From DAOUKH01 sp965207995 (GTDB lineage: Bacteria > Chloroflexota > Dehalococcoidia > SHYB01): a stretch of 64,000 nt of DNA. The translations under genes were made by a program, and so were the position numbers. The stretch spans positions 868,001 through 932,000 of the forward strand of contig OZ242299.1 of assembly GCA_965207995.1 (NCBI GenBank), written 5' to 3'. Under the pieces are notes generated by a model that saw nothing but the letters and a program-made list of their open reading frames with translations, made no database searches and had not been told where the DNA came from. Shown here piece after piece: positions 53,520 through 61,367 of the stretch (the first letter of the stretch is position 1; the number at the start of each line of letters is the position of its first letter).

Positions 53520-53930
53520 CTATTCCGGCTTGTACCCCTTCCAGAGACAGGCGCCGGCGGTGGCGAGGACGAGGGGGTTGAGGAAGGTGACGAGGATCCA
53601 GCCAACGTTGTTGGCGTCGGACTGCGTGTCGCCCATGAGGAGGGAGAACCACAGTGGGAAGAAGATGATCGCGAGGGCGAGGGATGCGTAGCAGCCGACT
53701 TTGGCGGTGAGGCGGCGGACGGGGTCGGCATCGCCGGCGGTCATGCGTTTATGGGCACAGGCGACGGCGATGGCGACGAGGATGCCCGCGCCGGTGATGT
53801 AGTTGAAGACGTCCCAGATCTCCTGCGGGTCGAGGGCGTCGACGTAGAAGCGGCTGAACAGAACCTGCGCCGTGTAGAGGACGGCGTAGACGATCAGGAG
53901 GCCGCCGAGCGCTCGTTTGAGACCGTGCAT
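53520..53930 (-). CDS. Four-helix membrane protein of unknown function
   Basis: Protein of 136 residues from ATG 53930 (AAGGAAG upstream). Helices at about 7-25 (LGGLLIVYAVLYTAQVLF), 44-62 (YITGAGILVAIAVACAH), 78-98 (GCYASLALAIIFFPLWFSLL) and 112-130 (WILVTFLNPLVLATAGACL). No signature is recognised. The extended frame upstream runs through repeat DNA and is not coding. Alone between erpA and the tRNA-Cys gap. Confidence 0.62.
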   Translation of the reverse strand: MHGLKRALGGLLIVYAVLYTAQVLFSRFYVDALDPQEIWDVFNYITGAGILVAIAVACAHKRMTAGDADPVRRLTAKVGCYASLALAIIFFPLWFSLLMGDTQSDANNVGWILVTFLNPLVLATAGACLWKGYKPE

Positions 53931-54046
53931 CGTTTCACTTCCTTCGCGGGCCCCCTCGCCGGTGGGTGCAAAGCACCGAAGGGGACCTTTGCGTAACTGA
54001 CATTGGCGGCTGCGTTGACGTTGGCGCACCTGCCCCACGCCCCGCC

Positions 54047-54077
54047 CTCACCCCAACCCTCTCCCAGCGAGAGAGGG
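54047..54077. repeat. Hairpin repeat, CTCACCCCAACCCTCTCCC type
   Basis: CCCTCTC (54057-54063) and GAGAGGG (54071-54077) pair around a 7-nt loop. It resembles the TCTCCCCC family but with a different loop. This kind of sequence is common in intergenic DNA of several phyla. The gap 53931-54193 contains no gene. Confidence 0.55.
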
Positions 54078-54193
54078 GGCGGAAACCTCCCCGCTCCGCC
54101 TATTCCAGGCCGCGGAAGGATTGTGCAAAGGTCTCCGAAGGCGGCGGGCGAGATTGAGTTTCGCGGGAGGCTTTTGCTATGCTTACCTTTTCC

Positions 54194-54268
54194 GGCGACG
54201 TAGCCAAGTGGTAAGGCGGAGGTCTGCAAAACCTCTATACACCGGTTCGATTCCGGTCGTCGCCTCCA
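54194..54268 (+). tRNA. tRNA-Cys (anticodon GCA)
   Basis: Acceptor GGCGACG (54194-54200) with CGTCGCC (54258-54264), discriminator T (typical for Cys), encoded CCA. Anticodon loop CTGCAAA with GCA at 54226-54228; stem GAGGT/ACCTC. Confidence 0.97.
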
Positions 54269-54335
54269 ACAGTTCCGCTTCCGCGCCAATAGCAGTGCGC
54301 GCGCAGAGCCCGTCCCCGCCCCCGTTTGACTTCGG

Positions 54336-54929
54336 CTAGAAGCGCCACCAATCGAACCACTTACCCAGGGGCATCTCCAAGAGCACGATGTCCCTGGGAT
54401 GACCCTGAAGGTCCTTGGCGTGGCCGGGGAGTGAGCCGACCCGAACGAATCCGACATACTCCGCGGCCTTGATGGCGTCGTCCTCATGGTCGGAGACGGC
54501 CTCGAGCAGCAGCCGTTCGAGGCCGTGCTCGTTGGCGATGGTGGCGAGCTCGTTGAGCAGGGTGGTGCCGAGCCCGCGGTTCCGGTAGTCGTCGGCCACG
54601 GCGATCCTGATCTGCCCGATGTGGCGGCGGGCGTTGGCGCGGGACCGGTGCAGGGTGCCGTCGGCGACGATGGTGTCGCCGTCGAGAGCGATGATGGGCA
54701 GCGCGCGGTCGTAGTCCATGTCGTCGACCCAGCGCTGAATCACGACGGGCGAGGCCACGTCCTCTTTAAGGAAGAAACGGTCCTTGGGAGAGAGCTCCTG
54801 AAAGAAGGCGAGCAGGGCGCCGGCGTCGTCGGGCTGCATCGGGCGCAGGACGATCGATGTGCCGTCCCGTAGTCCCACCGTCTTGGGGTATGCGCTCAGG
54901 GTGTAGGTGTGGGGCTTCTGTCCCGCCAT
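54336..54929 (-). CDS. GNAT family acetyltransferase
   Basis: Protein of 197 residues. VGLRDGTSIVLRPMQPDDAGALLAFFQELS is the N-terminal start of the GNAT fold. IRIAVADDYRNRGLGTTLLNELATIANEHG contains the acetyl-CoA-binding motif A (RxxGxGxxL). GFVRVGSLPGHAKDLQGHPRDIVLLEMPLGKW is the C-terminal part, resembling the protein-acetylating domain seen in Pat-like enzymes. Substrate unknown. Divergent from the MFS gene at 55051. Confidence 0.87.
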   Translation of the reverse strand: MAGQKPHTYTLSAYPKTVGLRDGTSIVLRPMQPDDAGALLAFFQELSPKDRFFLKEDVASPVVIQRWVDDMDYDRALPIIALDGDTIVADGTLHRSRANARRHIGQIRIAVADDYRNRGLGTTLLNELATIANEHGLERLLLEAVSDHEDDAIKAAEYVGFVRVGSLPGHAKDLQGHPRDIVLLEMPLGKWFDWWRF

Positions 54930-55050
54930 GGCATCCTCATATCGTTATCGTTGCCCGCCGCCGGGCCCGCATCACGGTACATCGGAGACGCTCCGAGGCG
55001 CAACCGCCGTTTGGGCCTGGCACGCCTCCGGTGCTAGGGTTGGCGCGGCT

Positions 55051-56343
55051 ATGAGCACGGACACCGCAAGGGAGCCTGGCGACGTGCGCGGCGGCCCACC
55101 GCAACCGCGCAGGTTCTTCTACGGCTGGGTGATCCTGGGCGCGGGGACCATCGCCCACGGGTTGAACGCCGCCTTCGGGATGCTTGGGCTGGGGGTCTTC
55201 TTCCTCCCCGTCCAAGAGACGTTCGGGGTGTCGAAGACGGCCCTCTCCGGCGCTTTCTCGCTGGCGCGGCTCGAGAGCGCCCTCCTCGGCCCGGTCCAGG
55301 GCTTCCTTGTAGACCGGTTCGGGGCGCGCCGGATCATGTTCGTTGGCGTGGGAATGCTGGGCGCGGGCTTCATGCTCCTCGGCGCGACGCCCAACATCGT
55401 CTGGTTCTACGTCATCTTCGTCGGATTCATCGCCATCGGGCTGAACGTCGGGCTGGGCTCGCCCGTCTTCGCCACGGTGGTCAACTGGTTCGTGCGCCGG
55501 CGGACAAAGGCGCTGGCCCTCGTGCTTTCGGGGACGGCCCTCGCCACCCTCATCGTGCCCGGCATCGAGTGGTCCATTGGGGAGTACGGCTGGGAGCGGA
55601 CCGCCTTCATGTCCGGAGTCTTCATCTGGGCCGTTGGCTTCCCCATTGCCGCACTCATGCGGTTCCGGCCCGAGCCCTACGGCTATCACCCCGACGGCCT
55701 CCTTCCGGAAGAGACCCGGCCGGCGACGACGGGCTTTCGGACCAGTCTCGACGGCTTCACCGTCCGCGCGGCGCTGCGCAGCCCGGCGTTCTGGCTCATC
55801 AACGGCTGCTTCGCGCTGCGGATGGCGAGCACGTCGGCGGTGCCGGTCCATCTCGTCGTCTTCCTAGTGGAAGACCTTGAGTTCAGTACGGAGCGGGGAG
55901 CGGTCTACCTCGGGCTCATTGGACTGCTCGGCCTCGGGGGCCGGTTCGCTTTCGGGATGCTTGGGGATATCGCACCCAAGCGCTTTGTGCTCTCGGCGGC
56001 GCTCCTCGTCCAGGCGGCCAGCCTCGCCGTGTTCGCCGTCGCCGATGGAAACCTGCTCGTGGTGGTGGCGTTGGTCCTCTTCGCCACGGGGCACGCGGGC
56101 GGCGGTCCGACCTACCTGGCGATCCAAGGCGAATACTTCGGCACGCGCAACTACGCCACCATCTCGGGCTTCGGGTCGACGGTGATCCTCGTCGGTGGCG
56201 TCAGCGGCCCGCTCATCGCGGGCGCGCTCGCCGACGGTTTCGACGACGGGTACCGCTACGCCTGGGCGGGGCTCGCGGTCGCGGCCCTCGTCGCGGGGGT
56301 CATCCTCGCCTTCGTCCGCGCGCCCAGGCGGACGAGGGGCTGA
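55051..56343 (+). CDS. MFS transporter (OFA/monocarboxylate-like)
   Basis: Protein of 430 residues with about 12 helices from ATG 55051 (MSTDTAREPG). RRFFYGWVILGAGTIAHGLNAAFGMLGLGVFFLPVQETFG and SGAFSLARLESALLGPVQGFLVDRFGARRIMFVGV (motif A) resemble oxalate/formate or monocarboxylate permeases of the OFA group. It may take up an organic acid for the catabolic enzymes around. The long frame upstream overlaps the GNAT gene and is rejected. Confidence 0.87.
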   Translation: MSTDTAREPGDVRGGPPQPRRFFYGWVILGAGTIAHGLNAAFGMLGLGVFFLPVQETFGVSKTALSGAFSLARLESALLGPVQGFLVDRFGARRIMFVGVGMLGAGFMLLGATPNIVWFYVIFVGFIAIGLNVGLGSPVFATVVNWFVRRRTKALALVLSGTALATLIVPGIEWSIGEYGWERTAFMSGVFIWAVGFPIAALMRFRPEPYGYHPDGLLPEETRPATTGFRTSLDGFTVRAALRSPAFWLINGCFALRMASTSAVPVHLVVFLVEDLEFSTERGAVYLGLIGLLGLGGRFAFGMLGDIAPKRFVLSAALLVQAASLAVFAVADGNLLVVVALVLFATGHAGGGPTYLAIQGEYFGTRNYATISGFGSTVILVGGVSGPLIAGALADGFDDGYRYAWAGLAVAALVAGVILAFVRAPRRTRG

Positions 56344-56355
56344 GCGGACCTCCGG

Positions 56356-56514
56356 CTAGGCGCCAAGCTCGACGCGAAGTTCGGCGAGCGGTCGCGTCCG
56401 GCCTTCCTTCGCCTCACGAATGCTCCGGCGAAGTTGGCCCATGAGCTCCTCGTCCTCCAGGATTTCGAAGGTCTCGGCGATGGCCTCGTACATGTCCCAT
56501 GGCATCAGCGCCAT
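56356..56514 (-). CDS. Antitoxin-like fragment (Phd/YefM C-terminal type)
   Basis: A 52-codon frame with GGAGAAACGG before ATG 56514. MYEAIAETFEILEDEELMGQLRRSIREAKEGRT resembles the C-terminal toxin-binding helix of Phd/YefM-type antitoxins (leu/acid-rich, then REAKEG). The DNA-binding half of a full antitoxin is missing and no toxin gene is adjacent: downstream on the same strand is the stop region of the MFS gene. It is either a solitary small protein or a decayed module. Confidence 0.5.
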   Translation of the reverse strand: MALMPWDMYEAIAETFEILEDEELMGQLRRSIREAKEGRTRPLAELRVELGA

Positions 56515-56607
56515 GATCCGTTTCTCCGGTGCGCCCTATTAGCAAGGATGATATGAGGAGTTAGAGACAGTTTACTGTACAAGTTCGTCGAGGAGAGGGG
56601 CTGCGGC

Positions 56608-56631
56608 TGATGATTAAACGATTAATCATCA
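56608..56631. promoter_or_regulatory. Perfect AT-rich inverted repeat, operator-like
   Basis: Arms TGATGATTAA (56608-56617) and TTAATCATCA (56622-56631) around ACGA. A third half-like site, TAATCATCC, follows near 56645. It sits in the gap 56515-56658, upstream of the antitoxin-like ORF and downstream of the selenoprotein gene, in an AT-rich island. Confidence 0.6.
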
Positions 56632-56658
56632 ACCGATGGGCGAATAATCATCCAATCG

Positions 56659-58356
56659 TCATGACCCCGCCGCCAGGTCGACGCGGCGGGAGACGGGGGC
56701 GCCTTGCTCGTGGTTGTTGACGAAGCCGCGCGACTGGTTCTTCTCAGGGTCGCCGGCGAGCATGAGCCCGATCCACTCCGGCTTGGAGAAGACGGGGACG
56801 AGCCGGTCGGGGTCGGCCGACTCGACGTAGGCGGCAGGCGCGGAGCCCGCCGCCGCGAGCGCGGGCAGGTCGAAGTCGTAGGTCGAGGCGCGGCGGGCGT
56901 AGGCTTCGAGCCGCCGCGCCGGTATCTTCGACCTTTCGTAGAGGAACTCGCGGACGTCGTCCTTGGACATGCCGTCGCGGGCGATGACCGACGCCGTCGC
57001 CGGGCTCATCGCAAGGAGCGGACACCAGCGCCCGAAGATGGCGGCGTTGAACGACCAGTACTCGTTCTCCATCCCGAAGACGTCGGCGAGCATGCCCAAC
57101 AGGTCTTCGGCGCGGTCGCCGATCGTGTAGATCGGCGGGCTGGTGCTCACCACGCTCTGCACGGTGACGACGCTCTCGTCGGGTGCGAAGCCGCGGTCCA
57201 TGGCAAAGGTGGGCCAGCCGATTTCGCGGGCGGCGGGCTCGTTCTCCGCGATCGCCGAGTTGAACGTCGCGCCGAAGGCCGCCTTGTCGCCGCCGCCCGG
57301 CGGCGTCCGCAGACCCGCGACGTTGCGCATATAGAGGCGGAGGAACCGCCCCACGCTGGTATTGGCCCGGTTGCCGACGCGGAGCACGCCCGCGCCTGAG
57401 GCGAAGCCGAGACGTTCGATCACCGGGCCGCCGATGACGACCAGCGGCTCCCACCCCGGCGTGCTGCCCGCGTCCTCGATGCGGAACTCGGGGTCGGCGA
57501 TGGCCTCGACCGCCGCGACAAGCACCGGCATGTACTCGGGGCGGCACCCCGCCATCACGCCGTTGACGGCGACGCTCCAGACCGTGGCGAGCCGGTTGTC
57601 GGGCGCCAGCGTGCCGAGCGGTTCGTCGGGGTCGCGCCGGGTGTGGCGGAGGAACGCCTCGACCCGCTCGACCGTCGGCGGGACGATGGGGAGACCGTCG
57701 GTCCAGAGCAGGGAGTCGAACCGCTCCTGCACCGCGTCGAGCGTACCGTGGAAGACGACGTCGCGCGGCGCGGGTTCGGCCTCCTCGCCTGCCAGGCCCA
57801 GCGGCTGCAAGAAGGCGCCGGTCAACTCATCGGCGAGGGCGAGGACCTTGCCGCGGAACGTCTCGGGCGAGTCGGTGGCGATGACGCCGGGGTACTCGAC
57901 GTACGGCAGCGCTTCGACGCCCAGACCGCGGGCCACGGCGGCAGCCTGTCCCTTGAACGCCGTGGCAAGGACGGAGACCGAGGGCACGCCGGCGCGCTCC
58001 GCCTCGACGCTGGCCCGCACCACGGCGGGGGTGCAGCTCCCTCAGGAGCCGACCGCCGCGACGACGGCATCCACCCCCAAGTCACGGAGCGCGTCGGGGA
58101 TGCCCGCCATCACCTCGCGCTCGTCGGCGCCGTGGATGTTGCCGAAGGCGTCCCAGTCGACGAAGCGCGCGTCCGGCGCCCGCTCGGCGAGGACTTCCTT
58201 CATGAGCTCGAACATGCGGTCGCCCTTGAACAGGCCGTTCCACAGGAAGCCGATGGTCTTCCCGTTCAGCCCGTCGGGCCGGGGCGCGGGACGCAGCGCG
58301 CGGCGCGCCCGGGGCGCCAGCGGCCAGACGACCTCGTAGGCCGGTTCGTTCGGCAT
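56659..58356 (-). CDS. UGSC-family selenoprotein with in-frame UGA
   Basis: One gene of 566 codons (565 residues), which conventional calling splits at a UGA codon (58044-58042, residue 105). Reading through it gives VAAVGS-Sec-GSCTPAVVRASVEAE, the UGSC motif of the UGSC selenoprotein family, so Sec105 and Cys108 form a redox UxxC. The first 150 residues (KTIGFLWNGLFKGDRMFELM, DARFVDWDAFGNIHG, GVDAVVAAVGS) are the UGSC domain. The remaining ~390 residues (RFDSLLWTDGLPIVPPT, GSTPGWEPLVVIGGPVIERL, FSKPEWIGLMLAGDP) are a partner domain I do not recognise by name. ATG 58356 is 7 nt after the SDR stop. Function unknown; selenothiol redox by inference. Confidence 0.85.
58009..58037 (-). promoter_or_regulatory. 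Bacterial SECIS-like hairpin
   Basis: Counting the UGA as +1 to +3, CCCGC (+16 to +20) pairs with GCGGG (+27 to +31) around the loop CGUGGU. GCUG (+8 to +11) pairs with CAGC (+33 to +36) as a lower stem. A G lies at loop position 2, and the apical loop begins 17 nt after the UGA. This fits known bacterial SECIS spacing of about 16-37 nt. Confidence 0.65.
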
Positions 58357-58363
58357 GACCGCG

Positions 58364-59179
58364 CTAGGGCAGGTTCGTCCAGGCGCCCGTTTCCGAGCGG
58401 ACCCAGCCGCTGCTGGCGAAGGTGCCGCCGTCGACGCTCAGGGTGACTCCCGTGATGTACGACGCCATCTCCGAGGCGAGGAAGACACAGGCGCCCGCCA
58501 CCTCGTCGACCGTCCCCTGCCGCCGCATGGGAACGCCCCGGTAGCGGTCGGAGCCGGGCTCGGCGTGGGCCCCGAACGCGGCCGTGTGCGGCGTGTCGAC
58601 GACGTCGGGAGCGATGGCGTTGACGCGGATGCCCTGATCGGCCAGCTCGAGTGCCAGCGTCCGGGTGAAGTTGATCATCCCCGCCTTGCACGCCGCGTAG
58701 ACGGAGAAGTTCGGCGCGGCGCGAATTCCCTCGATGCTCGTGATGTTGATGATCGAGCCCTTGCGGCCATCCTTCATCATCGCCTGCACCGCCTGCTCCG
58801 TGGGGCCGAACAGCCCGTTGAAGTTCAGGTCGATGTGCTTCTTCCACGCCGGCGGGCCGCCCAGCTCCATGAACTGGGCGTAGCGCGTGCCGCCCGCGTT
58901 GTTGACCAGGATGTCGACGCCGCCGAGTTCGCTCACCGTCCGCTCCACGAGCGAAGTCACCTGGTCGTAGTCGCGGATGTCGGTGGTGATGGCGACGCCC
59001 TTGCGCCCGAGGTCGCAGACCTGCTCGGCGACGGCGTCGCCGCGCTCGGCGATCTTGTCGGCGATCACCACGTCGGCGCCGAACTTGGCGAAGGTCAGGG
59101 CGATGCCCTTGCCGATGCCGTCGCCGCCCCCGGTAACGATCGCGACCTTGTCGGTCAACAGAATGCTCGATGGGTCCAT
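58364..59179 (-). CDS. Short-chain dehydrogenase/reductase
   Basis: Protein of 271 residues from ATG 59179. AIVTGGGDGIGKGIALTFAKFGADVVIAD (TGxxxGxG), NNAGG, ITSIEGI and SVYAACKAG (Tyr/Lys of YxxxK) are all present, with ASYITGVTLSVDGGTFAS at the end. It reduces or oxidises a carbonyl/hydroxyl with NAD(P). Seven nucleotides before the selenoprotein start on the same strand, so the two are co-transcribed; the pairing hints at a linked redox pathway. Divergent from the GNAT gene at 59225 over 45 nt. Confidence 0.93.
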   Translation of the reverse strand: MDPSSILLTDKVAIVTGGGDGIGKGIALTFAKFGADVVIADKIAERGDAVAEQVCDLGRKGVAITTDIRDYDQVTSLVERTVSELGGVDILVNNAGGTRYAQFMELGGPPAWKKHIDLNFNGLFGPTEQAVQAMMKDGRKGSIINITSIEGIRAAPNFSVYAACKAGMINFTRTLALELADQGIRVNAIAPDVVDTPHTAAFGAHAEPGSDRYRGVPMRRQGTVDEVAGACVFLASEMASYITGVTLSVDGGTFASSGWVRSETGAWTNLP

Positions 59180-59224
59180 GCCGCGCCTCCTCAGCCGCTT
59201 CCGGCTCCGCGCATAATAGCGGAG

Positions 59225-59773
59225 ATGGGCGCGGCGATGCGCATGGAGACCGAGCGCCTGGTCTTGCGCGACTACAAAGAGGACGATTGGCGGGCCGTCC
59301 TCGAATATCAGCGCGACCCTCGATATCTGCGCTTCTATCCATGGGACCAACGAAGCGAGCAGGACGCGCGCGACTTCGTGCGGCTGTTCATCGGCTGGCG
59401 CAATGAACAGCCTCGCCGCCGCTTTCAACTCGCCATCACACTGTGGGGCGCCGACGTAGCAGTAGGCAGTTGCGGCCTGCGCCGCAAGCCGGGCGAGACC
59501 GGGGAAGCCGACATCGGGTACGAGATCGCGCCCCGGCTCTGGGGCCAGGGCTACGCCACGGAGGCGGCGCGGGCGATGGTGGACTTCGGCTTCCGCACGC
59601 TTGGCCTCCACCGGCTCTCGTCTTGGTGCATCGCCGAAAACACGGCGTCGGCGCGCGTGCTGGAAAAGGCCGGCTTCAAGCTCGAAGGCAGACTGCGGGA
59701 AAACGAGTGCTTCAAGGGGCGCCGCTGGGACACGCTCCTCTACGGTCTGCTGAAAGAGGAGTGGGAACGCTGA
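59225..59773 (+). CDS. GNAT family acetyltransferase (RimJ-like)
   Basis: Protein of 182 residues. METERLVLRDYKEDDWRAVLEYQRDP, DIGYEIAPRLWGQGYATEAARAMVDFGF (acetyl-CoA site) and NTASARVLEKAGFKLEGRLRENECFKGRRWDTLLYGLLKEEW are the classical RimJ/RimL-type features. ATG 59225 is used; ATG 59237 or 59243 are alternatives. Substrate unknown. The start region carries the palindrome CTCCGC..GCGGAG overlapping the ribosome site. Confidence 0.86.
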   Translation: MGAAMRMETERLVLRDYKEDDWRAVLEYQRDPRYLRFYPWDQRSEQDARDFVRLFIGWRNEQPRRRFQLAITLWGADVAVGSCGLRRKPGETGEADIGYEIAPRLWGQGYATEAARAMVDFGFRTLGLHRLSSWCIAENTASARVLEKAGFKLEGRLRENECFKGRRWDTLLYGLLKEEWER

Positions 59774-59806
59774 GCGTCACCCTTCCCCCCGACACCTCGC
59801 CAATGC

Positions 59807-59812
59807 TATAGT
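59807..59812 (+). promoter_or_regulatory. -10 box of tRNA-Ser
   Basis: TATAGT, 11 nt upstream of the tRNA; no clear -35. Confidence 0.4.
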
Positions 59813-59823
59813 GACTTTTTCAG

Positions 59824-59914
59824 GGAGGGATCGCATAGTCTGGCCTAGTGCACCCGCCTGCTAAGCGGGAGGGGTTCGCGCCCCACATGGGTTCAAATCC
59901 CATTCCCTCCGCCA
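59824..59914 (+). tRNA. tRNA-Ser (anticodon GCU)
   Basis: Acceptor GGAGGGA (59824-59830) with TCCCTCC (59904-59910), discriminator G, encoded CCA. Anticodon loop CTGCTAA with GCT at 59860-59862; stem CCCGC/GCGGG. Long variable arm as expected for serine. Confidence 0.97.
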
Positions 59915-59991
59915 GTAGCTGAACCTCGACGGTTCCCAGGAGGAAGATTGCGCCACAGGGGGATTCTTGTACCCTGAAATAGGGCAAGGTT

Positions 59992-60007
59992 TGTGACGTA
60001 GATCACA
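59992..60007. promoter_or_regulatory. CRP/FNR-type palindrome abutting the miaB start
   Basis: TGTGA-CGTAGA-TCACA, the perfect TGTGA-N6-TCACA form, ending 1 nt before ATG 60009. The site covers the place where a ribosome-binding site should be; none is visible. Confidence 0.55.
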
Positions 60008-60008
60008 A

Positions 60009-61322
60009 ATGACGACGTATCACATCTGGACCATAGGCTGTCAGATGAACGTGGCCGACTCCGAGCGGCTGGCGAATGCCTTCGACCGCCTGGGCTGCGA
60101 GCCGGAGCCGGTCATGGAGCGCGCCGACGTCATCGTGCTCAATAGCTGCGTGGTGCGGCAGGGCGCCGAAGACAAGGCCGCCGGCCGCCTCGGATCGCTC
60201 CGTGGCCTGAAGCGGGAGCACCCCGGCAAGCTGATCGGGCTCATGGGGTGCATGGTCGGCCCCGACACCCGCGACCTCGAACGCCGCTTCCCCCACGTCG
60301 ACTGCTTCATGCGGCCGCAGGAGTTCGGGCCCATCGTCCGGCTCGTCGAAGCGCAGGACGGGACGTGCCTCGACACCTCGGCGCCCCTCATCCCCAGCGC
60401 GCCTTCCGTCGCCACCTTCATCCCGATCATCCACGGCTGCGACAAGTTCTGCACCTTCTGCATCATCCCCTACCGCCGCGGACGGGAGCGCAGCCGGCCC
60501 ATCGATGAGCTCGTCCAGGAAGCCGAGATGCTGACCGCGCGCGGCGTCAAGGAAGTCACCCTCCTCGGCCAGAACGTCGACTCCTACGGCCACGACCTGC
60601 CCGGCGCGCCCGACCTCGCCGACCTGCTCGAAGCGGTCAACGAGGTCCGCGGCCTGAAGCGCATCCGGTTCCTCACCTCGCACCCCAACGACATGAGCGA
60701 CCGCATCATCGACGCCGTGGCCGGCCTGGAGAAGGTCTGCGAGTTCATCAACCTGCCGGTGCAGGCGGGGGACAACGCCGTGCTCGAAGCGATGCGGCGC
60801 GGCTACACCCGCGAGCAGTACTTCGAGAAGGTCGACCGCATCCGTGAGGTCATGCCCGACGCGGGGCTGACGACGGACATCATCGTCGGCTTTCCCGGGG
60901 AGACCGAGGCCCAATTCGAGCAGACCGTCGACCTCGTCCGCCGGGTCCGGTTCGACAAGGTGCACATAGCCTCCTACTCGGTGCGGCCGGGCACGATCGC
61001 TTCCAGGAAGCAGCCCGACGACGTCCCGGCGGAGGAGAAGAAGCGCCGCAACGCCGCCCTCGAGGCGGTGCAGAACGAGATCGGTTGCGAGATCAACAAG
61101 GGCTACGTCGGGCGCGAGGAGGAGGTCCTCATCGAGGACTCCAAAGACGGCCAGTGGCATGGCCGCACGCGCTCCAACAAGCTGGTCTACGTCGACGGCG
61201 GCGAGCGCTATCACGGCGAGCTGGTCGACGTGACCATCCGCGAGGCGTCGCCGTTCTCGCTGACCGGCAGCGCGCCGCGCCGCCGGAGCCTGCGCTTGGA
61301 GATGGCAGGCGCCGCAAACTAA
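60009..61322 (+). CDS. miaB: tRNA (N6-isopentenyl adenosine-37-C2)-methylthiotransferase
   Basis: Radical SAM protein of 437 residues. The N-terminal cluster cysteines are Cys11 (IGCQMN), Cys47 (LNSCVV) and Cys81 (MGCMV). The radical SAM triad is Cys144, Cys148, Cys151 in HGCDKFCTFCIIPYRRG. GLTTDIIVGFPGETEAQFEQT and the C-terminal TRAM-like segment (about 370-437) complete it. It adds the 2-methylthio group to i6A37 in tRNAs. It needs Fe-S support, and YgfZ is encoded about 7 kb upstream. Followed after 45 nt by nadA. Confidence 0.95.
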   Translation: MTTYHIWTIGCQMNVADSERLANAFDRLGCEPEPVMERADVIVLNSCVVRQGAEDKAAGRLGSLRGLKREHPGKLIGLMGCMVGPDTRDLERRFPHVDCFMRPQEFGPIVRLVEAQDGTCLDTSAPLIPSAPSVATFIPIIHGCDKFCTFCIIPYRRGRERSRPIDELVQEAEMLTARGVKEVTLLGQNVDSYGHDLPGAPDLADLLEAVNEVRGLKRIRFLTSHPNDMSDRIIDAVAGLEKVCEFINLPVQAGDNAVLEAMRRGYTREQYFEKVDRIREVMPDAGLTTDIIVGFPGETEAQFEQTVDLVRRVRFDKVHIASYSVRPGTIASRKQPDDVPAEEKKRRNAALEAVQNEIGCEINKGYVGREEEVLIEDSKDGQWHGRTRSNKLVYVDGGERYHGELVDVTIREASPFSLTGSAPRRRSLRLEMAGAAN

Positions 61323-61367
61323 CGCAAGACAACGCGAGGCGAAGAGAAGAAAGGGGTCGGTGGCACG

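Noticed and set aside
58042..58356. Interpretation of the UGA as a nonsense mutation or sequencing error
   Set aside because: The codon sits exactly in a UxxC motif, both flanks remain well-formed and in frame, and a hairpin follows at SECIS spacing; decay would not place the stop there.
59824..59914. tRNA-Sec at this position (would support the selenoprotein)
   Set aside because: The anticodon is GCU and the acceptor and D-stem lengths are those of a normal tRNA-Ser.
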